Part shown: positions 46,828 to 57,122 of the stretch, piece by piece | How the letters are laid out: every line of letters starts with the position of its first letter | Position numbering within the stretch: position 1 is the stretch's first letter | Assembly (NCBI RefSeq): GCF_028622115.1 | Contig: NZ_CP097263.1 | Span: 1,488,001 to 1,552,000 of the forward strand | DNA length: 64,000 bases | Reading direction: 5' to 3' | DNA from: Kutzneria chonburiensis | Lineage (GTDB): Bacteria; Actinomycetota; Actinomycetes; Mycobacteriales; Pseudonocardiaceae | Made by a program: the position numbers and the translations under genes | Notes under the pieces: generated by a model | Databases searched by the model: none | What the model was told of the DNA's origin: nothing | The model's input: only the letters and a program-made list of their open reading frames with translations

Positions 46828-48066
46828 GTGGCTGACGTGAACTGGGCGGGCAACCTCGCCTATGCGGCGGAACGGATCCTGCGCCCGCGCACGCTGGACG
46901 AGGTGCGGGAGATGGTGGCGGCGGCGCCGAAGATCAAGGCGCTGGGAACTCGGCACTGCTTCAACGACATCGCCGACTTCGACGGCGGCGTGCAGATCGA
47001 CATCGGCGATGTGGAGGTGCCGATCGAGATCGACGCCGAGTCGGCGACGGTGACGGTCAGCGGTGCGACACGCTACGGCGAGCTGGCCCCGGTCCTGCAC
47101 GGTCGAGGGTTCGCGTTGCCGAACCTCGCGTCGCTGCCGCACTGCACGATCGCCGGCAGTGTCGCGACGGGGACCCACGGCTCCGGTCGCCGCAACCAGG
47201 GGCTCGCCTCGGCGGTGTCCGCGTTGGAGCTGGTCACGGCGGACGGGGAGCTACGCCGCCTGGCCAAGGGGGACAAGGACTTCGCCGGTGCGGTGGTGAA
47301 CGTCGGGGCGCTCGGCGTCGTCACGCGTATGACGCTCGATCTTGTGCCGGCTTTCGAGGTGCGGCAGAACGTGTTCGACGCGCTGCCGTGGTCGGCGCTG
47401 TTCGATCATTTCGACGAGATCGAGGATGCCGCCTACAGCGTCAGCATGTTCACCAACTGGGCCAACGACTCCGTCGACCTGGCCTGGCTGAAGAGCACCG
47501 GCGACCAGCGCACGGAGCTGTTCGGCGCGCGGCCGGCCGACGGTCCTCGGCATCCGGCGCACGCCGCCGGGCTGCCGGCCGACAACTGCACCGAGCAGCT
47601 GGGCGTTCCCGGTCCGTGGCACGAACGGTTGCCGCACTTCAAACTCGGCTTCACGCCGAGCGCCGGCGACGAGCTCCAGTCCGAGTACTTCGTGCCCTAC
47701 CGTCACGCCACGGCCGCGTTCGAGGCGCTGCGCGGGCTCGGCGACCGCATCGCCCCGCTGGTGCTGTGTTCCGAGATCCGCGCCATCGCCGCCGACGACC
47801 AGTGGCTCAGCCCGGCCCAGGGCGGCGACCGGGTGGCGCTGCACTTCACCTGGCACCAGCGGCAGGCCGAGGTCGAAGCCCTGCTGCCGGTGATCGAGGA
47901 ACGGCTGGCGCCGTTCGGCGTCCGGGCGCACTGGGGCAAGCTGTTCCACCACCGGCCGTCGGACGGGTCGTGGCCGATGCTCGGCGCCTTCCGCGAGCTC
48001 AGGGACCGTCTCGACCCTGACGGTGTGTTCCGGAGCCCCTACGTGGCGCGTTATGTCGGCCGATGA
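46828..48066 (+). CDS. FAD-linked alditol/xylitol oxidase (AldO-like)
   Basis: 412 residues, GTG start. It aligns by eye along its length with Streptomyces AldO: N-terminal NWAGN, the covalent-flavin His in GTRHCFNDIADFDGG (His equivalent to His46), GSVATGTHGSG, CTEQLGVPGPWHERLPHFK, EIRAIAADDQWLSP and HWGKLF. The known enzyme oxidises the terminal C1 hydroxyl of xylitol, sorbitol and related alditols with O2, giving the aldose and H2O2. It lies just before the arabinose regulon and may feed pentoses into it. A partial ara-operator-like sequence, TGTTAGCG, lies at 46813 just before the start. Confidence 0.93.
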   Translation: MADVNWAGNLAYAAERILRPRTLDEVREMVAAAPKIKALGTRHCFNDIADFDGGVQIDIGDVEVPIEIDAESATVTVSGATRYGELAPVLHGRGFALPNLASLPHCTIAGSVATGTHGSGRRNQGLASAVSALELVTADGELRRLAKGDKDFAGAVVNVGALGVVTRMTLDLVPAFEVRQNVFDALPWSALFDHFDEIEDAAYSVSMFTNWANDSVDLAWLKSTGDQRTELFGARPADGPRHPAHAAGLPADNCTEQLGVPGPWHERLPHFKLGFTPSAGDELQSEYFVPYRHATAAFEALRGLGDRIAPLVLCSEIRAIAADDQWLSPAQGGDRVALHFTWHQRQAEVEALLPVIEERLAPFGVRAHWGKLFHHRPSDGSWPMLGAFRELRDRLDPDGVFRSPYVARYVGR

Positions 48067-48089
48067 ACGAACCGTTACATCCGATGCCA

Positions 48090-48118
48090 TTGACCACGCC
48101 GCTGTTATCGCTAACACT
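48090..48118 (+). promoter_or_regulatory. Promoter of the LacI-type regulator gene
   Basis: TTGACC (48090-48095) and TAACAC (48112-48117) are separated by 16 bases, a fair sigma-70-like promoter. The operator at 48103-48116 covers the spacer and -10 box, which implies autorepression. Confidence 0.5.
48103..48116. promoter_or_regulatory. LacI-type operator, autoregulatory copy
   Basis: TGTTATCGCTAACA, one base away from the perfect palindrome TGTTAGCGCTAACA found twice at the araB start. It lies 47 bases before the GTG of the LacI-type regulator and overlaps its presumed -10 region. Confidence 0.7.
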
Positions 48119-48163
48119 GTCCACCACCTCTCCATCTCCTCACCTCGACGGGAGCTGACCTCA

Positions 48164-49204
48164 GTGGCACGCACGTCCCAAGACGGCCGCCGGATCGGCA
48201 GCGCGTACAGCGTGCGCCAGGCGAGCCTGGCCGACGTCGCCGAGGTCGCCGGCGTGTCGCACATGACGGTCTCCCGGGTGATCAACGGCACCGGCCCCGT
48301 CCGCCCCGACACCCGGGCGCGCGTGCAGGCCGCGATCCAGGAGCTGGACTACCGCCCCAACACAGCCGCCCGCACCCTGGCCACCGGCAAGTCCGAGACG
48401 CTCGGCGTCGTGGCGCTCGACTCCACCCTGTACGGACCGGCCAGCACGCTGTACGGCATCGAGCACGCGGCCCGCGAGGCCGGTTACGCCATCACGATCT
48501 CCAGCGTCAGCCGCCCGCAGCTCCAGTCCATTTCGGACGCCGTGGAGAACCTGCGCCGGCAGGCGGTCGAGGGCATCCTGGTGATCGCCCCGCACGCGTC
48601 GGCCGGTCCCGCGCTGGAGGTCGTCCCGCGCGACGTTGCGCTGGTCGCCGTCGGTGCCGCCGAGTCGGCGCCGGTCCCCGTGGTCAGTGTGGATCAGCGT
48701 GACGGCGCGAGGCGGGCCACCGAGCACCTGTTGGCCCTGGGCCACGAGACCGTGTGGCACGTCGCCGGTCCGTCGGACTGGCTGGAGGCGCGGGCCCGGG
48801 AACGGGGCTGGCTGGAAACGCTGCTGGCGCACGATCTTGTGGTGCCGTCGGTCATGCGGGGCGACTGGAGCCCCCGCTCCGGCTACGAGGCGGGGCAGGC
48901 CCTGGTGAAGATGGGCAACGTCACCGCGGTCTTCGTCGCCAACGACCAGATGGCCTTGGGTGTGCTGCGGGCATTCGCCGAGGCCGGCGTGTCCGTGCCG
49001 GGCGATGTGCACGTGGTCGGCTTCGACGACGTGCCCGAGGCGGCCTACTTCAGTCCGCCGCTGACCACCATCCGGCAGGACTTCATCGAGGTCGGCCGGC
49101 AGGCGTTCGAGTTGCTGCTCGCCCGACTACAGGAGGAGCACCGCGGCGCGCGCCAGCTGATCACGCCGGAGCTGATCGTGCGGGAGAGCACCGGCCCGCG
49201 ATGA
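48164..49204 (+). CDS. LacI-family regulator of the arabinose regulon (AraR-like role)
   Basis: 346 residues from GTG 48164, preceded by GGAG at 48151-48154; the upstream frame overlaps the alditol oxidase and is rejected. LacI helix-turn-helix SLADVAEVAGVSHMTVSRVINGTGPV at about residues 17-42, hinge helix with PNTAARTLATG, and a periplasmic-binding-like sugar domain with the C-terminal VHVVGFDDVPEAAYFSPPLTTIRQD. The gene is directly upstream of araB on the same strand, and the palindromic sites around both genes have the central-CG form typical of LacI operators. L-arabinose or a metabolite is the likely inducer, inferred from gene context. Confidence 0.93.
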   Translation: MARTSQDGRRIGSAYSVRQASLADVAEVAGVSHMTVSRVINGTGPVRPDTRARVQAAIQELDYRPNTAARTLATGKSETLGVVALDSTLYGPASTLYGIEHAAREAGYAITISSVSRPQLQSISDAVENLRRQAVEGILVIAPHASAGPALEVVPRDVALVAVGAAESAPVPVVSVDQRDGARRATEHLLALGHETVWHVAGPSDWLEARARERGWLETLLAHDLVVPSVMRGDWSPRSGYEAGQALVKMGNVTAVFVANDQMALGVLRAFAEAGVSVPGDVHVVGFDDVPEAAYFSPPLTTIRQDFIEVGRQAFELLLARLQEEHRGARQLITPELIVRESTGPR

Positions 49205-49214
49205 ACGGCCGCTG

Positions 49215-49237
49215 ACCCGGCTCGTCACGAGCCGGGT
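49215..49237. terminator. Terminator hairpin between the LacI-type gene and araB
   Basis: Perfect 11-base arms (acccggctcgt / acgagccgggt) with a 1-base centre, starting 10 bases after the regulator stop and ending 11 bases before the upstream araB operator. It separates the regulator transcript from the ara operon. Confidence 0.75.
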
Positions 49238-49248
49238 TCCCGGCCCAG

Positions 49249-49262
49249 TGTTAGCGCTAACA
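49249..49262. promoter_or_regulatory. ara operator O1 (perfect TGTTAGCGCTAACA palindrome)
   Basis: A 14-base perfect palindrome with central CG, 66 bases before the araB start. Its centre is 84 bases from that of the second perfect copy at 49333-49346, close to eight helical turns, a spacing that suits DNA looping by a LacI-type tetramer or paired dimers. Confidence 0.8.
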
Positions 49263-49328
49263 GAACGGATCGACGGTGATCGAGGGGTTGTTGATGTCCA
49301 CAGCTCGTACACGGAAGGAGTCGTGTCC

Positions 49329-51002
49329 ATGGTGTTAGCGCTAACAGGCAAGCTGGTCGTCGGCGTGGACTTCGGGACGTTGTCCGGCCGGGCTGTGGTC
49401 GTGCGGGTCGAGGACGGCGCCGAGCTCGGCAGCGCGGTGTTCGAGTACCCCCACGGGGTACTCGAACAGGTCCTGCCGCACACCGGCGACCCGCTGCCGC
49501 CGGACTGGGCGCTCCAGGTCCCGAGCGACTACGTGGACGTGCTGAAGAACGCCGTGCCGGCAGCGCTGAAGGCAGCCGGCGCGAGCGCGCAGGACGTGAT
49601 CGGGATCGGCACGGATTTCACCGCCTGCACGATGATCCCGGTCACCGCCGGCGGCACGCCGCTGTGCGACTTACCGGAGTTCCAAGCCGAACCGCATGCC
49701 TACGTGAAGCTGTGGAAGCACCATGCGGCGCAGGGCCAGGCCGACCGGATCACCGACCTGGCCGCGGCCCGGCGTGAGAAGTGGCTGCCGCGCTACGGCG
49801 GCCTGATCTCCTCGGAGTGGGAGTTCGCCAAGGGACTGCAGATCCTGGAGGAAGCGCCCGAGGTGTACGCCACGATGTGGCGCTTCGTCGAGGCCGCGGA
49901 CTGGATCGTCTGGCAGCTCACCGGAAACTACGTGCGCAACGCCTGCACGGCCGGCTACAAGGGAATCCACCAGGACGGCGAGTACCCGAGCCAGGACTAC
50001 CTGCGCGAGCTGAATCCCGGGTTCGAGAACTTCGTGCTCGACAAGCTGGCGCATCCGTTGGGGCAGTTGGGCGACGCGGCCGGCGGGCTGTCCGAGCAGG
50101 CCGCCGAGTGGACCGGGCTGCGGCCCGGCATCGCGGTGTCCGTCGGCAATGTCGACGCGCACGTGACCGCGCCCGCCGCGCAGGCCGTCGAACCCGGCCA
50201 GATGGTCGCGATCATGGGCACCTCCACCTGCCACGTGATGAACGGGGCCGAGCTGCGCGAGGTCCCCGGCATGTGCGGCGTCGTCGACGGCGGGATCGCG
50301 CCCGGCCTCTGGGGGTACGAGGCGGGCCAGAGCGGCGTCGGCGACATCTTCGGCTGGTTCGTGGATCACGGCGTGCCGCCCGAGTACCACGCCACGGCCC
50401 GCGACCGCGGCATCTCGGTGCACGAGCTGCTGTCCGAGCTGGCCGCGCAGCAGGAACCCGGCGAACACGGCTTGTTGGCCCTGGACTGGCACAGCGGCAA
50501 CCGGTCGGTGCTGGTCGACCACGAGCTGTCCGGCCTGATCGTCGGGCAAACCCTGGCCACCCGGGCCGAAGACACCTACCGGGCGCTGCTGGAGGCCACC
50601 GCCTTCGGCACCCGGATGATCATCGACACCTTCATCGACGCCGGGGTGCCGGTGACGGAGTTCGTGGTGGCCGGCGGCCTGATCCGCAACCCGCTGCTGA
50701 TGCAGATCTACGCCGACGTGATCGACATGCCGCTGTCGGTGATCGGCTCGGAGAACGGCCCGGCGCTCGGCTCGGCGATCCACGCCGCGGTGGCCGCCGG
50801 CGCCTACCCGGACATCCGCGCCGCGGCCAAGGCGATGGGCTCGGTCGAGCGCGACGTCTATCGGCCCATCCCGGCGAATGTGGCGGCGTACGAGGAGATT
50901 TTCACCGACTACCTGACCCTGCACGACTACTTCGGGCGCGGCGTCAACCAGGTGATGCGCCGACTGAAGAGCCGCAGGCGTCGGGCGAAGGGGCTGCGAT
51001 GA
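49329..51002 (+). CDS. araB: L-ribulokinase
   Basis: 557 residues from ATG 49329, with GGAAGGAG at 49312-49319 at good spacing; a GTG at 49323 is too close to it. FGGY-kinase signatures: [15 protein letters not shown] at the N-terminus, the [12 protein letters not shown] loop, [10 protein letters not shown] and the C-terminal [20 protein letters not shown]. The length and the GTLSGRA motif are those of AraB, which phosphorylates L-ribulose to L-ribulose-5-phosphate with ATP. The first codons contain the second ara operator and a TTA codon (49335-49337); another TTA is at 49671-49673. A 14-base-arm hairpin lies at 49438-49468. The stop overlaps araD. Confidence 0.97.
   Translation: MVLALTGKLVVGVDFGTLSGRAVVVRVEDGAELGSAVFEYPHGVLEQVLPHTGDPLPPDWALQVPSDYVDVLKNAVPAALKAAGASAQDVIGIGTDFTACTMIPVTAGGTPLCDLPEFQAEPHAYVKLWKHHAAQGQADRITDLAAARREKWLPRYGGLISSEWEFAKGLQILEEAPEVYATMWRFVEAADWIVWQLTGNYVRNACTAGYKGIHQDGEYPSQDYLRELNPGFENFVLDKLAHPLGQLGDAAGGLSEQAAEWTGLRPGIAVSVGNVDAHVTAPAAQAVEPGQMVAIMGTSTCHVMNGAELREVPGMCGVVDGGIAPGLWGYEAGQSGVGDIFGWFVDHGVPPEYHATARDRGISVHELLSELAAQQEPGEHGLLALDWHSGNRSVLVDHELSGLIVGQTLATRAEDTYRALLEATAFGTRMIIDTFIDAGVPVTEFVVAGGLIRNPLLMQIYADVIDMPLSVIGSENGPALGSAIHAAVAAGAYPDIRAAAKAMGSVERDVYRPIPANVAAYEEIFTDYLTLHDYFGRGVNQVMRRLKSRRRRAKGLR
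49333..49346. promoter_or_regulatory. ara operator O2 inside the first codons of araB
   Basis: A second perfect TGTTAGCGCTAACA covering codons 2-6 of araB. The protein sequence there (VLALT) is spelled with TTA and CTA, codons otherwise avoided, showing that the DNA site constrains the coding sequence. Confidence 0.8.
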
Positions 51003-51694
51003 CTGTGGGGGCCGAAGTCCGGGACACCGTCCGGCAGTTGCGGCGGACGGTGGCGGAGCTGCACGGGGAGCTGACCCGCAACGGGCTGGTGATCTGGACC
51101 GCCGGCAACGTGTCGGCGCGCGTGCCGGGGCAGGATCTGATGGTGATCAAGCCGTCCGGCGTGTCCTACGACGAGCTGACCGACGACACCATGGTCGTGA
51201 CCGATCTCTACGGCGAGTTGGTGGAAGGCGAGTTCGCGCCGTCGTCGGACACCGCCGCGCATGCGTACGTGTACCGGCACATGCCGGAGATCGGCGGCGT
51301 GGTGCACACGCACTCCACCTACGCGACGGCCTGGGCGGCCAGGGGCGAGCCGATTCCCTGTGTGCTCACGATGATCGCGGACGAGTTCGGCGGCGAGATC
51401 CCGATCGGACCGTTCGCGCTGATCGGCGACGACTCGATCGGGCAGGGGATCGTGGAAACGTTGCGCACCAGCCGTTCGCCGGCGGTGCTGATGCGCAACC
51501 ACGGGCCGTTCACGGTCGGCAAGGACGCCAAGGCGGCGGTGAAAGCGGCGGTGATGGTGGAAGACGTGGCCCGGACCGTCCACATTGCACACCAGCTCGG
51601 CGAGCTGCCGGCGCTGCGACGCGAGGATGTCGACCGGTTGCACGAGCGCTACCAGAACGTCTACGGGCAGCGACAGGAGAAGACTCAGCCATGA
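50999..51694 (+). CDS. araD: L-ribulose-5-phosphate 4-epimerase
   Basis: 231 residues; ATG overlaps the araB stop and its own stop overlaps araA (ATGA both times). Class II aldolase fold with [27 protein letters not shown], the zinc-binding [11 protein letters not shown] and RNHGPFTVG motifs. AraD converts L-ribulose-5-phosphate to D-xylulose-5-phosphate, the last step of bacterial L-arabinose catabolism before the pentose phosphate pathway. Length and motif order match the family well. Confidence 0.97.
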   Translation: MTVGAEVRDTVRQLRRTVAELHGELTRNGLVIWTAGNVSARVPGQDLMVIKPSGVSYDELTDDTMVVTDLYGELVEGEFAPSSDTAAHAYVYRHMPEIGGVVHTHSTYATAWAARGEPIPCVLTMIADEFGGEIPIGPFALIGDDSIGQGIVETLRTSRSPAVLMRNHGPFTVGKDAKAAVKAAVMVEDVARTVHIAHQLGELPALRREDVDRLHERYQNVYGQRQEKTQP

Positions 51695-53172
51695 GTGCCA
51701 GCAAGCCGAAGCTGTGGTTCCTGACCGGCAGCCAGCATCTCTACGGCGAGGACACGCTGCGCCAGGTGGCCAGCCAGTCGGAGCAGGTGCAGCAGCTGCT
51801 GACGGCGTCGGGCCGGATTCCGGCGGAGATCGTCGGCCAGCCGGTGCTGACCGACGCCGCAGCGATCCGCCGGGTGATGATCGCGGCCAACAGCGATCCG
51901 GACTGTGTCGGCGTGATCGCGTGGATGCACACGTTCTCGCCGGCCAAGATGTGGATCACCGGCCTGGACGCGCTCCGGAAACCGTTGCTGCACCTGCACA
52001 CCCAGCTCCATCGCGAGTTGCCGTGGGCGACGATCGACATGGACTTCATGAACCTCAACCAGGCCGCGCACGGCGACCGGGAGTTCGGGTTCGTGCAGAC
52101 CAGGATCGGCGCGGTGCGCAAGACCGTCGCCGGACATGCGACCGACGAGAGGTTGCAGCAGCGGATCGAGGACTGGGCGCGGGCGGCGATCGGGGTGGCA
52201 CACCTGCGCTCCCTGCGGCTGGCCCGGTTCGGCGACAACATGCGGGACGTCGCCGTGACCGAGGGCGACAAGGTCGAGGCCGAGCTGCGGTTCGGCGTCT
52301 CGGTCAACACCTACGGCGTCAATGACCTTGTCGCGTATGTCGATGCGGCGCCGGACAACGCCGTCGACGAGGTCGTGGCCGAGTACATGGCCTCCTATCA
52401 CGTGCGGGCCGAGCCCGAGGCGCTGCGTTACGCCGCCCGTATCGAGGTCGGCCTCCGGCAGTTCCTCACCGAAGGCGGCTTCGGCGCCTTCACCACGAAT
52501 TTCGAGGACCTGGGCGGATTACGGCAGCTGCCCGGGATCGCGGTGCAGCGGCTGATGGCCGACGGTTTCGGCTTCGGCGGCGAGGGCGACTGGAAGACGT
52601 CGGTGCTGCTGGCCGCGGTCAAGGCGATGGGCCGCGGCACCGGCCGGGGCTCGTCGTTCATGGAGGACTACACCTATCATTTCGGTCCGGGCGAGCCGAA
52701 GATCCTCGGCGCGCACATGCTGGAGGTCTGCCCCAGCATCGCCGCCGAGCGGCCGTCCTGCGAGGTCCATCCGCTGGGCATCGGCGGCCGTGAGGACCCG
52801 GTGCGGCTGGTGTTCGACGCGGCCTCCGGGCCGGGCGTCGTGGTCGGGCTCGTCGATCTGGGGGACCGTTTCCGGTTCGTGGCCAACGAGATCGAGGTCG
52901 TGCCGCCGGACGAGCCGCTGCCCAACCTGCCGGTGGCGCGGGCGGTGTGGCGGCCGAAGCCCTCGCTGGCCGAGTCGGCCGAGGCGTGGCTGATGGCCGG
53001 CGGCCCGCACCACACGGTGCTGACACAGGCCGTCACCACCGATGTCATCCGCGACTTCGGCCAGATGCTCGCCACCGAGCTGCTCGTGATCGACGAGCAC
53101 ACCGCCGGCGCCGACTTCGGCGACCGCATCCGCTGGAACCAGGCCTACTACCGGCTCGCACAGGGATTCTGA
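51691..53172 (+). CDS. araA: L-arabinose isomerase
   Basis: 493 residues. [15 protein letters not shown] at the N-terminus, the [11 protein letters not shown] segment, the catalytic glutamates in the [17 protein letters not shown] and [11 protein letters not shown] segments, and the [12 protein letters not shown] region are diagnostic for AraA. It isomerises L-arabinose to L-ribulose and uses Mn2+. It is coupled to araD by an ATGA overlap and followed 9 bases later by the sugar-binding protein gene. One TTA codon (52519-52521). Confidence 0.98.
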   Translation: MSASKPKLWFLTGSQHLYGEDTLRQVASQSEQVQQLLTASGRIPAEIVGQPVLTDAAAIRRVMIAANSDPDCVGVIAWMHTFSPAKMWITGLDALRKPLLHLHTQLHRELPWATIDMDFMNLNQAAHGDREFGFVQTRIGAVRKTVAGHATDERLQQRIEDWARAAIGVAHLRSLRLARFGDNMRDVAVTEGDKVEAELRFGVSVNTYGVNDLVAYVDAAPDNAVDEVVAEYMASYHVRAEPEALRYAARIEVGLRQFLTEGGFGAFTTNFEDLGGLRQLPGIAVQRLMADGFGFGGEGDWKTSVLLAAVKAMGRGTGRGSSFMEDYTYHFGPGEPKILGAHMLEVCPSIAAERPSCEVHPLGIGGREDPVRLVFDAASGPGVVVGLVDLGDRFRFVANEIEVVPPDEPLPNLPVARAVWRPKPSLAESAEAWLMAGGPHHTVLTQAVTTDVIRDFGQMLATELLVIDEHTAGADFGDRIRWNQAYYRLAQGF

Positions 53173-53181
53173 GGAGTAACG

Positions 53182-54285
53182 ATGAAGTTGTTCCGCTGGG
53201 CAACGACGCTCGGCGTCGTCCTGACGCTGACGGCCTGTGGCTCGACCGTCAAGACCGTGGACCAGGCCCCGGCGGCCGGGTCCAACGCCGGCGCGCTCGT
53301 CGGCGTCACCATGCCGACCAAGTCGTCGGAGCGCTGGATCCACGACGGCGACAACATCAAGTCGGCGCTGGAGAAGCTCGGCTACAAGGTGGACCTCCAG
53401 TACGCCGAGAACGACATCCCGACCCAGGCCAACCAGATCGAGAACCAGATCACCAAGGGCGCCAAGGCGTTGATCGTGGCCTCCATCGACGGCACCGCGC
53501 TGACCACCCAGCTCCAGGACGCCGCCGACCGGCACATCCCGGTCATCGCCTACGACCGCCTGATCCGCAACACGTCCAATGTGGACTACTACGCCACCTT
53601 CGACAACTTCAAGGTCGGCGTGGAGCAGGCCACCTCGCTGCTGACCGGCCTGAAGCGCAAGGACCCCGACCTCAAGGGCCCGCTCAACATCGAGCTGTTC
53701 GCCGGCTCGCCGGACGACAACAACGCCACCTTCTTCTTCAACGGCGCGATGTCCGTGCTCAAGCCGTACCTGGACAAGGGCTCGCTGGTGGTCAAGAGCG
53801 GCCAGACCGACTTCGCCACCTGCGCCATCCTGCGCTGGGACCCGGCGACCGCGCAGAAGCGCATGGAGGACCTGCTCACCAAGACCTACAACGCCTCCAC
53901 CAAGGTCGACGGCGTGCTCTCGCCGTACGACGGTCTGTCCATCGGCATCCTGTCCGCGCTCAAGAGCAACGGCTACGGCACCGCCGGCCAGCCCTACCCG
54001 GTGGTGACCGGCCAGGACGCCGAGGTCGCCTCGGTCAAGTCGATCATCGCGGGGGAGCAGTACTCCACCGTGTTCAAGGACACCCGCCAGCTGGCCAAGA
54101 CCTCGGTCGACATGGCGCAGGCCCTGCTGACCGGCGGCAAGCCGCAGGTCAACAACACCAAGGACTACGACAACGGCAAGAAGGTCGTGCCGTCCTTCCT
54201 GCTCCAGCCGGTGATCGTGACCAAGGACAACTACCAGGCCACGCTGGTCGACTCCGGCTACTACACCGCCGGCCAGCTGAAGTAG
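53182..54285 (+). CDS. Sugar ABC transporter substrate-binding lipoprotein (ChvE-like)
   Basis: 367 residues with a lipoprotein signal peptide: hydrophobic stretch and lipobox LTAC (Cys about 19). The mature part is a type I periplasmic-binding protein (Peripla_BP_4) with [33 protein letters not shown] and [14 protein letters not shown], matching ChvE-type multiple-monosaccharide receptors for arabinose, galactose and xylose. It delivers the sugar to the ATPase-permease pair encoded next. Position after araBAD makes L-arabinose the main expected ligand. Confidence 0.94.
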   Translation: MKLFRWATTLGVVLTLTACGSTVKTVDQAPAAGSNAGALVGVTMPTKSSERWIHDGDNIKSALEKLGYKVDLQYAENDIPTQANQIENQITKGAKALIVASIDGTALTTQLQDAADRHIPVIAYDRLIRNTSNVDYYATFDNFKVGVEQATSLLTGLKRKDPDLKGPLNIELFAGSPDDNNATFFFNGAMSVLKPYLDKGSLVVKSGQTDFATCAILRWDPATAQKRMEDLLTKTYNASTKVDGVLSPYDGLSIGILSALKSNGYGTAGQPYPVVTGQDAEVASVKSIIAGEQYSTVFKDTRQLAKTSVDMAQALLTGGKPQVNNTKDYDNGKKVVPSFLLQPVIVTKDNYQATLVDSGYYTAGQLK

Positions 54286-54290
54286 CGGCC

Positions 54291-55811
54291 ATGCTGACGA
54301 TGACCGGTATCGGCAAGTCGTTCCCGGGCGTGCGGGCGCTGGCCGAGGTGAGCCTGTCCGTGCGCCGCGGCGAGATCCACGCCATCTGCGGCGAGAACGG
54401 CGCCGGCAAGTCCACGCTGATGAAGGTGCTCTCCGGCGTCTATCCACAGGGGACGTACGACGGCGAGTTCTCCTTCGAGGGCACCGTGTGCCGGTTCGGC
54501 GGCATCCGGGACAGCGAGCGCGCCGGCATCGTGATCATCCACCAGGAGCTGGCGCTGTGCCCGCAGCTGTCGATCGCGGAGAACATCTTCCTCGGCAACG
54601 AGCAGGCCACCGGCGGGCTGATCGACTGGAACCGCACCAACCACCGGGCGGCCGAGCTGCTCGACCGGGTGGGGCTCAAGGAGCCGGCGGTCACGCCGGT
54701 CGGCGAACTCGGTGTTGGCAAGCAACAACTCGTCGAGATCGCCAAGGCACTGTCCAAAAAGGTCAAACTGCTGATCCTGGACGAGCCGACCGCGGCGCTG
54801 GGCGCGGACGACTCCGCGCACCTGCTCGATCTGCTGCGCGGCCTCCGGGCCGACGGTGTGACCAGCGTGATCGTCTCGCACAAGCTCAACGAGATCATGG
54901 CGATCGCCGACTCGATCACCATCATCCGCGACGGCCGGACGATCGAGACCATGGCCGTCGGCGAGGCCACAGAGGACCGGATCATCGCCGGCATGGTCGG
55001 CCGTGACCTGGAGCACCGTTTTCCACCGCATGAACCGAAAATCGGCACCGAGGCGCTGCGTATCGAGGACTGGACGGTGCACAACCCGACCCGGCCCGAC
55101 CATGTCGTGGTCGACCGGGCCAACCTCGTGCTGCGGCGCGGGGAGATCGTCGGGCTGGCCGGGCTGATGGGCGCCGGCCGCACCGAGTTGGCCATGAGCG
55201 TGTTCGGCCGGTCCTACGGCCGCGACATCTCCGGCCGGCTGGTCAAGGACGGCCGGCCGATCGAGGCCCGCTCGGTGCGGGAGGCCGTGGCGCACGGCAT
55301 CGCCTACGTCACCGAGGACCGCAAGCGCTACGGCCTCAACCTGATCGAGGACGTCAAGCGCAACATCTCCGCGGCGGGCCTGTCCCGGCTGGCCCGCCGC
55401 GGCTGGGTCAACGAGAACGAGGAGTACCGCGTCGCCGGCATGTTCCGGCGCAGCATGAACATCAAGGTGCCGACGGTGAGCACGGTGACCGGCACCCTGT
55501 CCGGCGGCAACCAGCAGAAGGTCGTGCTGTCCAAGTGGATCTTCACCGATCCGGACGTGCTCATACTCGACGAGCCGACCCGCGGCATCGACGTCGGCGC
55601 CAAGTACGAGATCTACTCGATCATCAACCGGCTGGCCGACGAGGGCAAGGCCGTGCTGGTCATCTCCTCGGAGCTGCCCGAGCTGCTCGGTCTGTGCGAC
55701 CGGATCTACACCCTGTCGGCCGGGCGGGTCACCGGTGAGCTGAGCCGGGCGGAGGCCACCCAGGAACGGTTGATGCAGCACATGACCAGGAATCAGGAGC
55801 AACACCCATGA
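54291..55811 (+). CDS. Sugar ABC transporter ATPase with two nucleotide-binding domains (GguA/XylG-like)
   Basis: 506 residues. The first half has Walker [10 protein letters not shown], the [10 protein letters not shown] signature variant and [10 protein letters not shown]; the second half has the degenerate [11 protein letters not shown]-loop, [14 protein letters not shown] and [13 protein letters not shown], the usual asymmetric pattern of carbohydrate ABC transporters of the CUT2 class. It energises uptake through the permease encoded by the overlapping next gene. Confidence 0.96.
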   Translation: MLTMTGIGKSFPGVRALAEVSLSVRRGEIHAICGENGAGKSTLMKVLSGVYPQGTYDGEFSFEGTVCRFGGIRDSERAGIVIIHQELALCPQLSIAENIFLGNEQATGGLIDWNRTNHRAAELLDRVGLKEPAVTPVGELGVGKQQLVEIAKALSKKVKLLILDEPTAALGADDSAHLLDLLRGLRADGVTSVIVSHKLNEIMAIADSITIIRDGRTIETMAVGEATEDRIIAGMVGRDLEHRFPPHEPKIGTEALRIEDWTVHNPTRPDHVVVDRANLVLRRGEIVGLAGLMGAGRTELAMSVFGRSYGRDISGRLVKDGRPIEARSVREAVAHGIAYVTEDRKRYGLNLIEDVKRNISAAGLSRLARRGWVNENEEYRVAGMFRRSMNIKVPTVSTVTGTLSGGNQQKVVLSKWIFTDPDVLILDEPTRGIDVGAKYEIYSIINRLADEGKAVLVISSELPELLGLCDRIYTLSAGRVTGELSRAEATQERLMQHMTRNQEQHP

Positions 55812-57031
55812 GCACCGTCGAGGCGGAGCGGATCTCCGGCACGATCGGCCGCGCGCCGCGCCGATTCTCGTTCAACCCGAGACAGAGCGGCATCTATGTG
55901 GCGTTCGCGCTGATCATCGTGCTGTTCTCGGTGCTGACCGGGGGCACGATGCTGCAACCGGAGAACATCTCCAACATCATCGTGCAGAACTCGTACGTGC
56001 TGATCCTGGCCATCGGCATGATCCTGATCATCATCGCCGGGCACATCGACCTGTCCGCCGGCTCGGTGGTAGCGGTGACCGGCGCGGTGTCGGCCGTGCT
56101 GATGGTCAACCTGCACGTGCCGTGGCTGCTGGCGCTGCTGATCACGTTGGTGGTCGGCGGCGTGATCGGCGCCTGGCAGGGGTACTGGATCGCGTACTTC
56201 GGCATCCCCGCGTTCATCGTGACGCTGGCCGGCATGCTCGTGTTCCGGGCGTTAACGCTAACAGTGTTGGGAAACCAGGGGATCGGCCCGTTCCCGGACC
56301 CGATCCGCACGCTGTCCAACGGTTTCACCGACGGCTACCTCGGCAACGTCGGCCTCGGTCCGCTGGGCGGCGCGGACCTGCTCAGCCTGCTGGTCGGCGT
56401 GCTCGTGGTGGCCGGCATCGCCTTCTCCCAGTGGCGGGCGCGACGGGGACGCCTCCAGTACCTCCAGGCGGTCGACCCGCTGCCGGTGTTCCTGCTCAAG
56501 ATCGGCGGGGCCGGCGTTGTGGTGCTGGCGGTCGTCGTGCAGTTGGCCCGCTTCAAGAACATCCCGTGGGTGCTGGTGCTGCTGGCCGCGCTGGTGCTCG
56601 GGTACTCGCTGCTCACCACGCGGGCCGTGTTCGGCCGCCGGATCTACGCCATCGGCGGCAATCTCCAGGCGGCCACGCTGTCCGGCGTCAAGGTCAAGTC
56701 GGTGGTGTTCTGGATCTTCGTGAACATGGGCGTGCTGTCGGCCCTGGCCGGGGTGATCTTCGCCGGCCGGCTCAACCAGGCCGGGCCGACCGCCGGCACC
56801 TCGTTCGAGCTGGACGCCATCGCGGCGGCGTTCATCGGCGGCGCGGCCGTGCAGGGCGGCGTGGGCAAGGTGATCGGCGCCATCACCGGCGGCCTGATCA
56901 TGGCCGTGATCAACAACGGCATGTCGCTGATCGGCGCGCCCAGCGAGCAGGTGATGCTGGTCAAGGGCCTGGTGTTGCTGGCGGCGGTGGCCTACGACAT
57001 CTGGACCAAGCGCCGCGCGACCCGTTCATGA
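55808..57031 (+). CDS. Sugar ABC transporter permease (GguB/XylH-like)
   Basis: 407 residues with about ten membrane segments, ATG overlapping the ATPase stop. The [21 protein letters not shown] segment and the [16 protein letters not shown] loop, which contacts the ATPase, are hallmarks of CUT2 permeases. It forms the channel for arabinose-type sugars. An imperfect ara-operator copy (CGTTAACGCTAACA, 56250-56263) lies inside it and introduces TTA and CTA codons. Confidence 0.96.
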   Translation: MSTVEAERISGTIGRAPRRFSFNPRQSGIYVAFALIIVLFSVLTGGTMLQPENISNIIVQNSYVLILAIGMILIIIAGHIDLSAGSVVAVTGAVSAVLMVNLHVPWLLALLITLVVGGVIGAWQGYWIAYFGIPAFIVTLAGMLVFRALTLTVLGNQGIGPFPDPIRTLSNGFTDGYLGNVGLGPLGGADLLSLLVGVLVVAGIAFSQWRARRGRLQYLQAVDPLPVFLLKIGGAGVVVLAVVVQLARFKNIPWVLVLLAALVLGYSLLTTRAVFGRRIYAIGGNLQAATLSGVKVKSVVFWIFVNMGVLSALAGVIFAGRLNQAGPTAGTSFELDAIAAAFIGGAAVQGGVGKVIGAITGGLIMAVINNGMSLIGAPSEQVMLVKGLVLLAAVAYDIWTKRRATRS

Positions 57032-57049
57032 CCGTGAAAATGTTGAATC

Positions 57050-57078
57050 TTGACGGACTGTGGTTGGTTCCTTAGCTT
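57050..57078 (+). promoter_or_regulatory. Promoter of the beta-galactosidase gene
   Basis: TTGACG (57050-57055), a 17-base spacer, then TAGCTT (57073-57078): an excellent vegetative-type actinomycete promoter. Transcription would start near 57085, giving a leader of about 38 bases that contains AGGAGG before the ATG at 57123. The gene can therefore be expressed separately from the ara operon just upstream. Confidence 0.75.
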
Positions 57079-57122
57079 TCATGCTGGTTTCGGTGCAGAG
57101 TGGCACTCCCAGGAGGCAGGAC

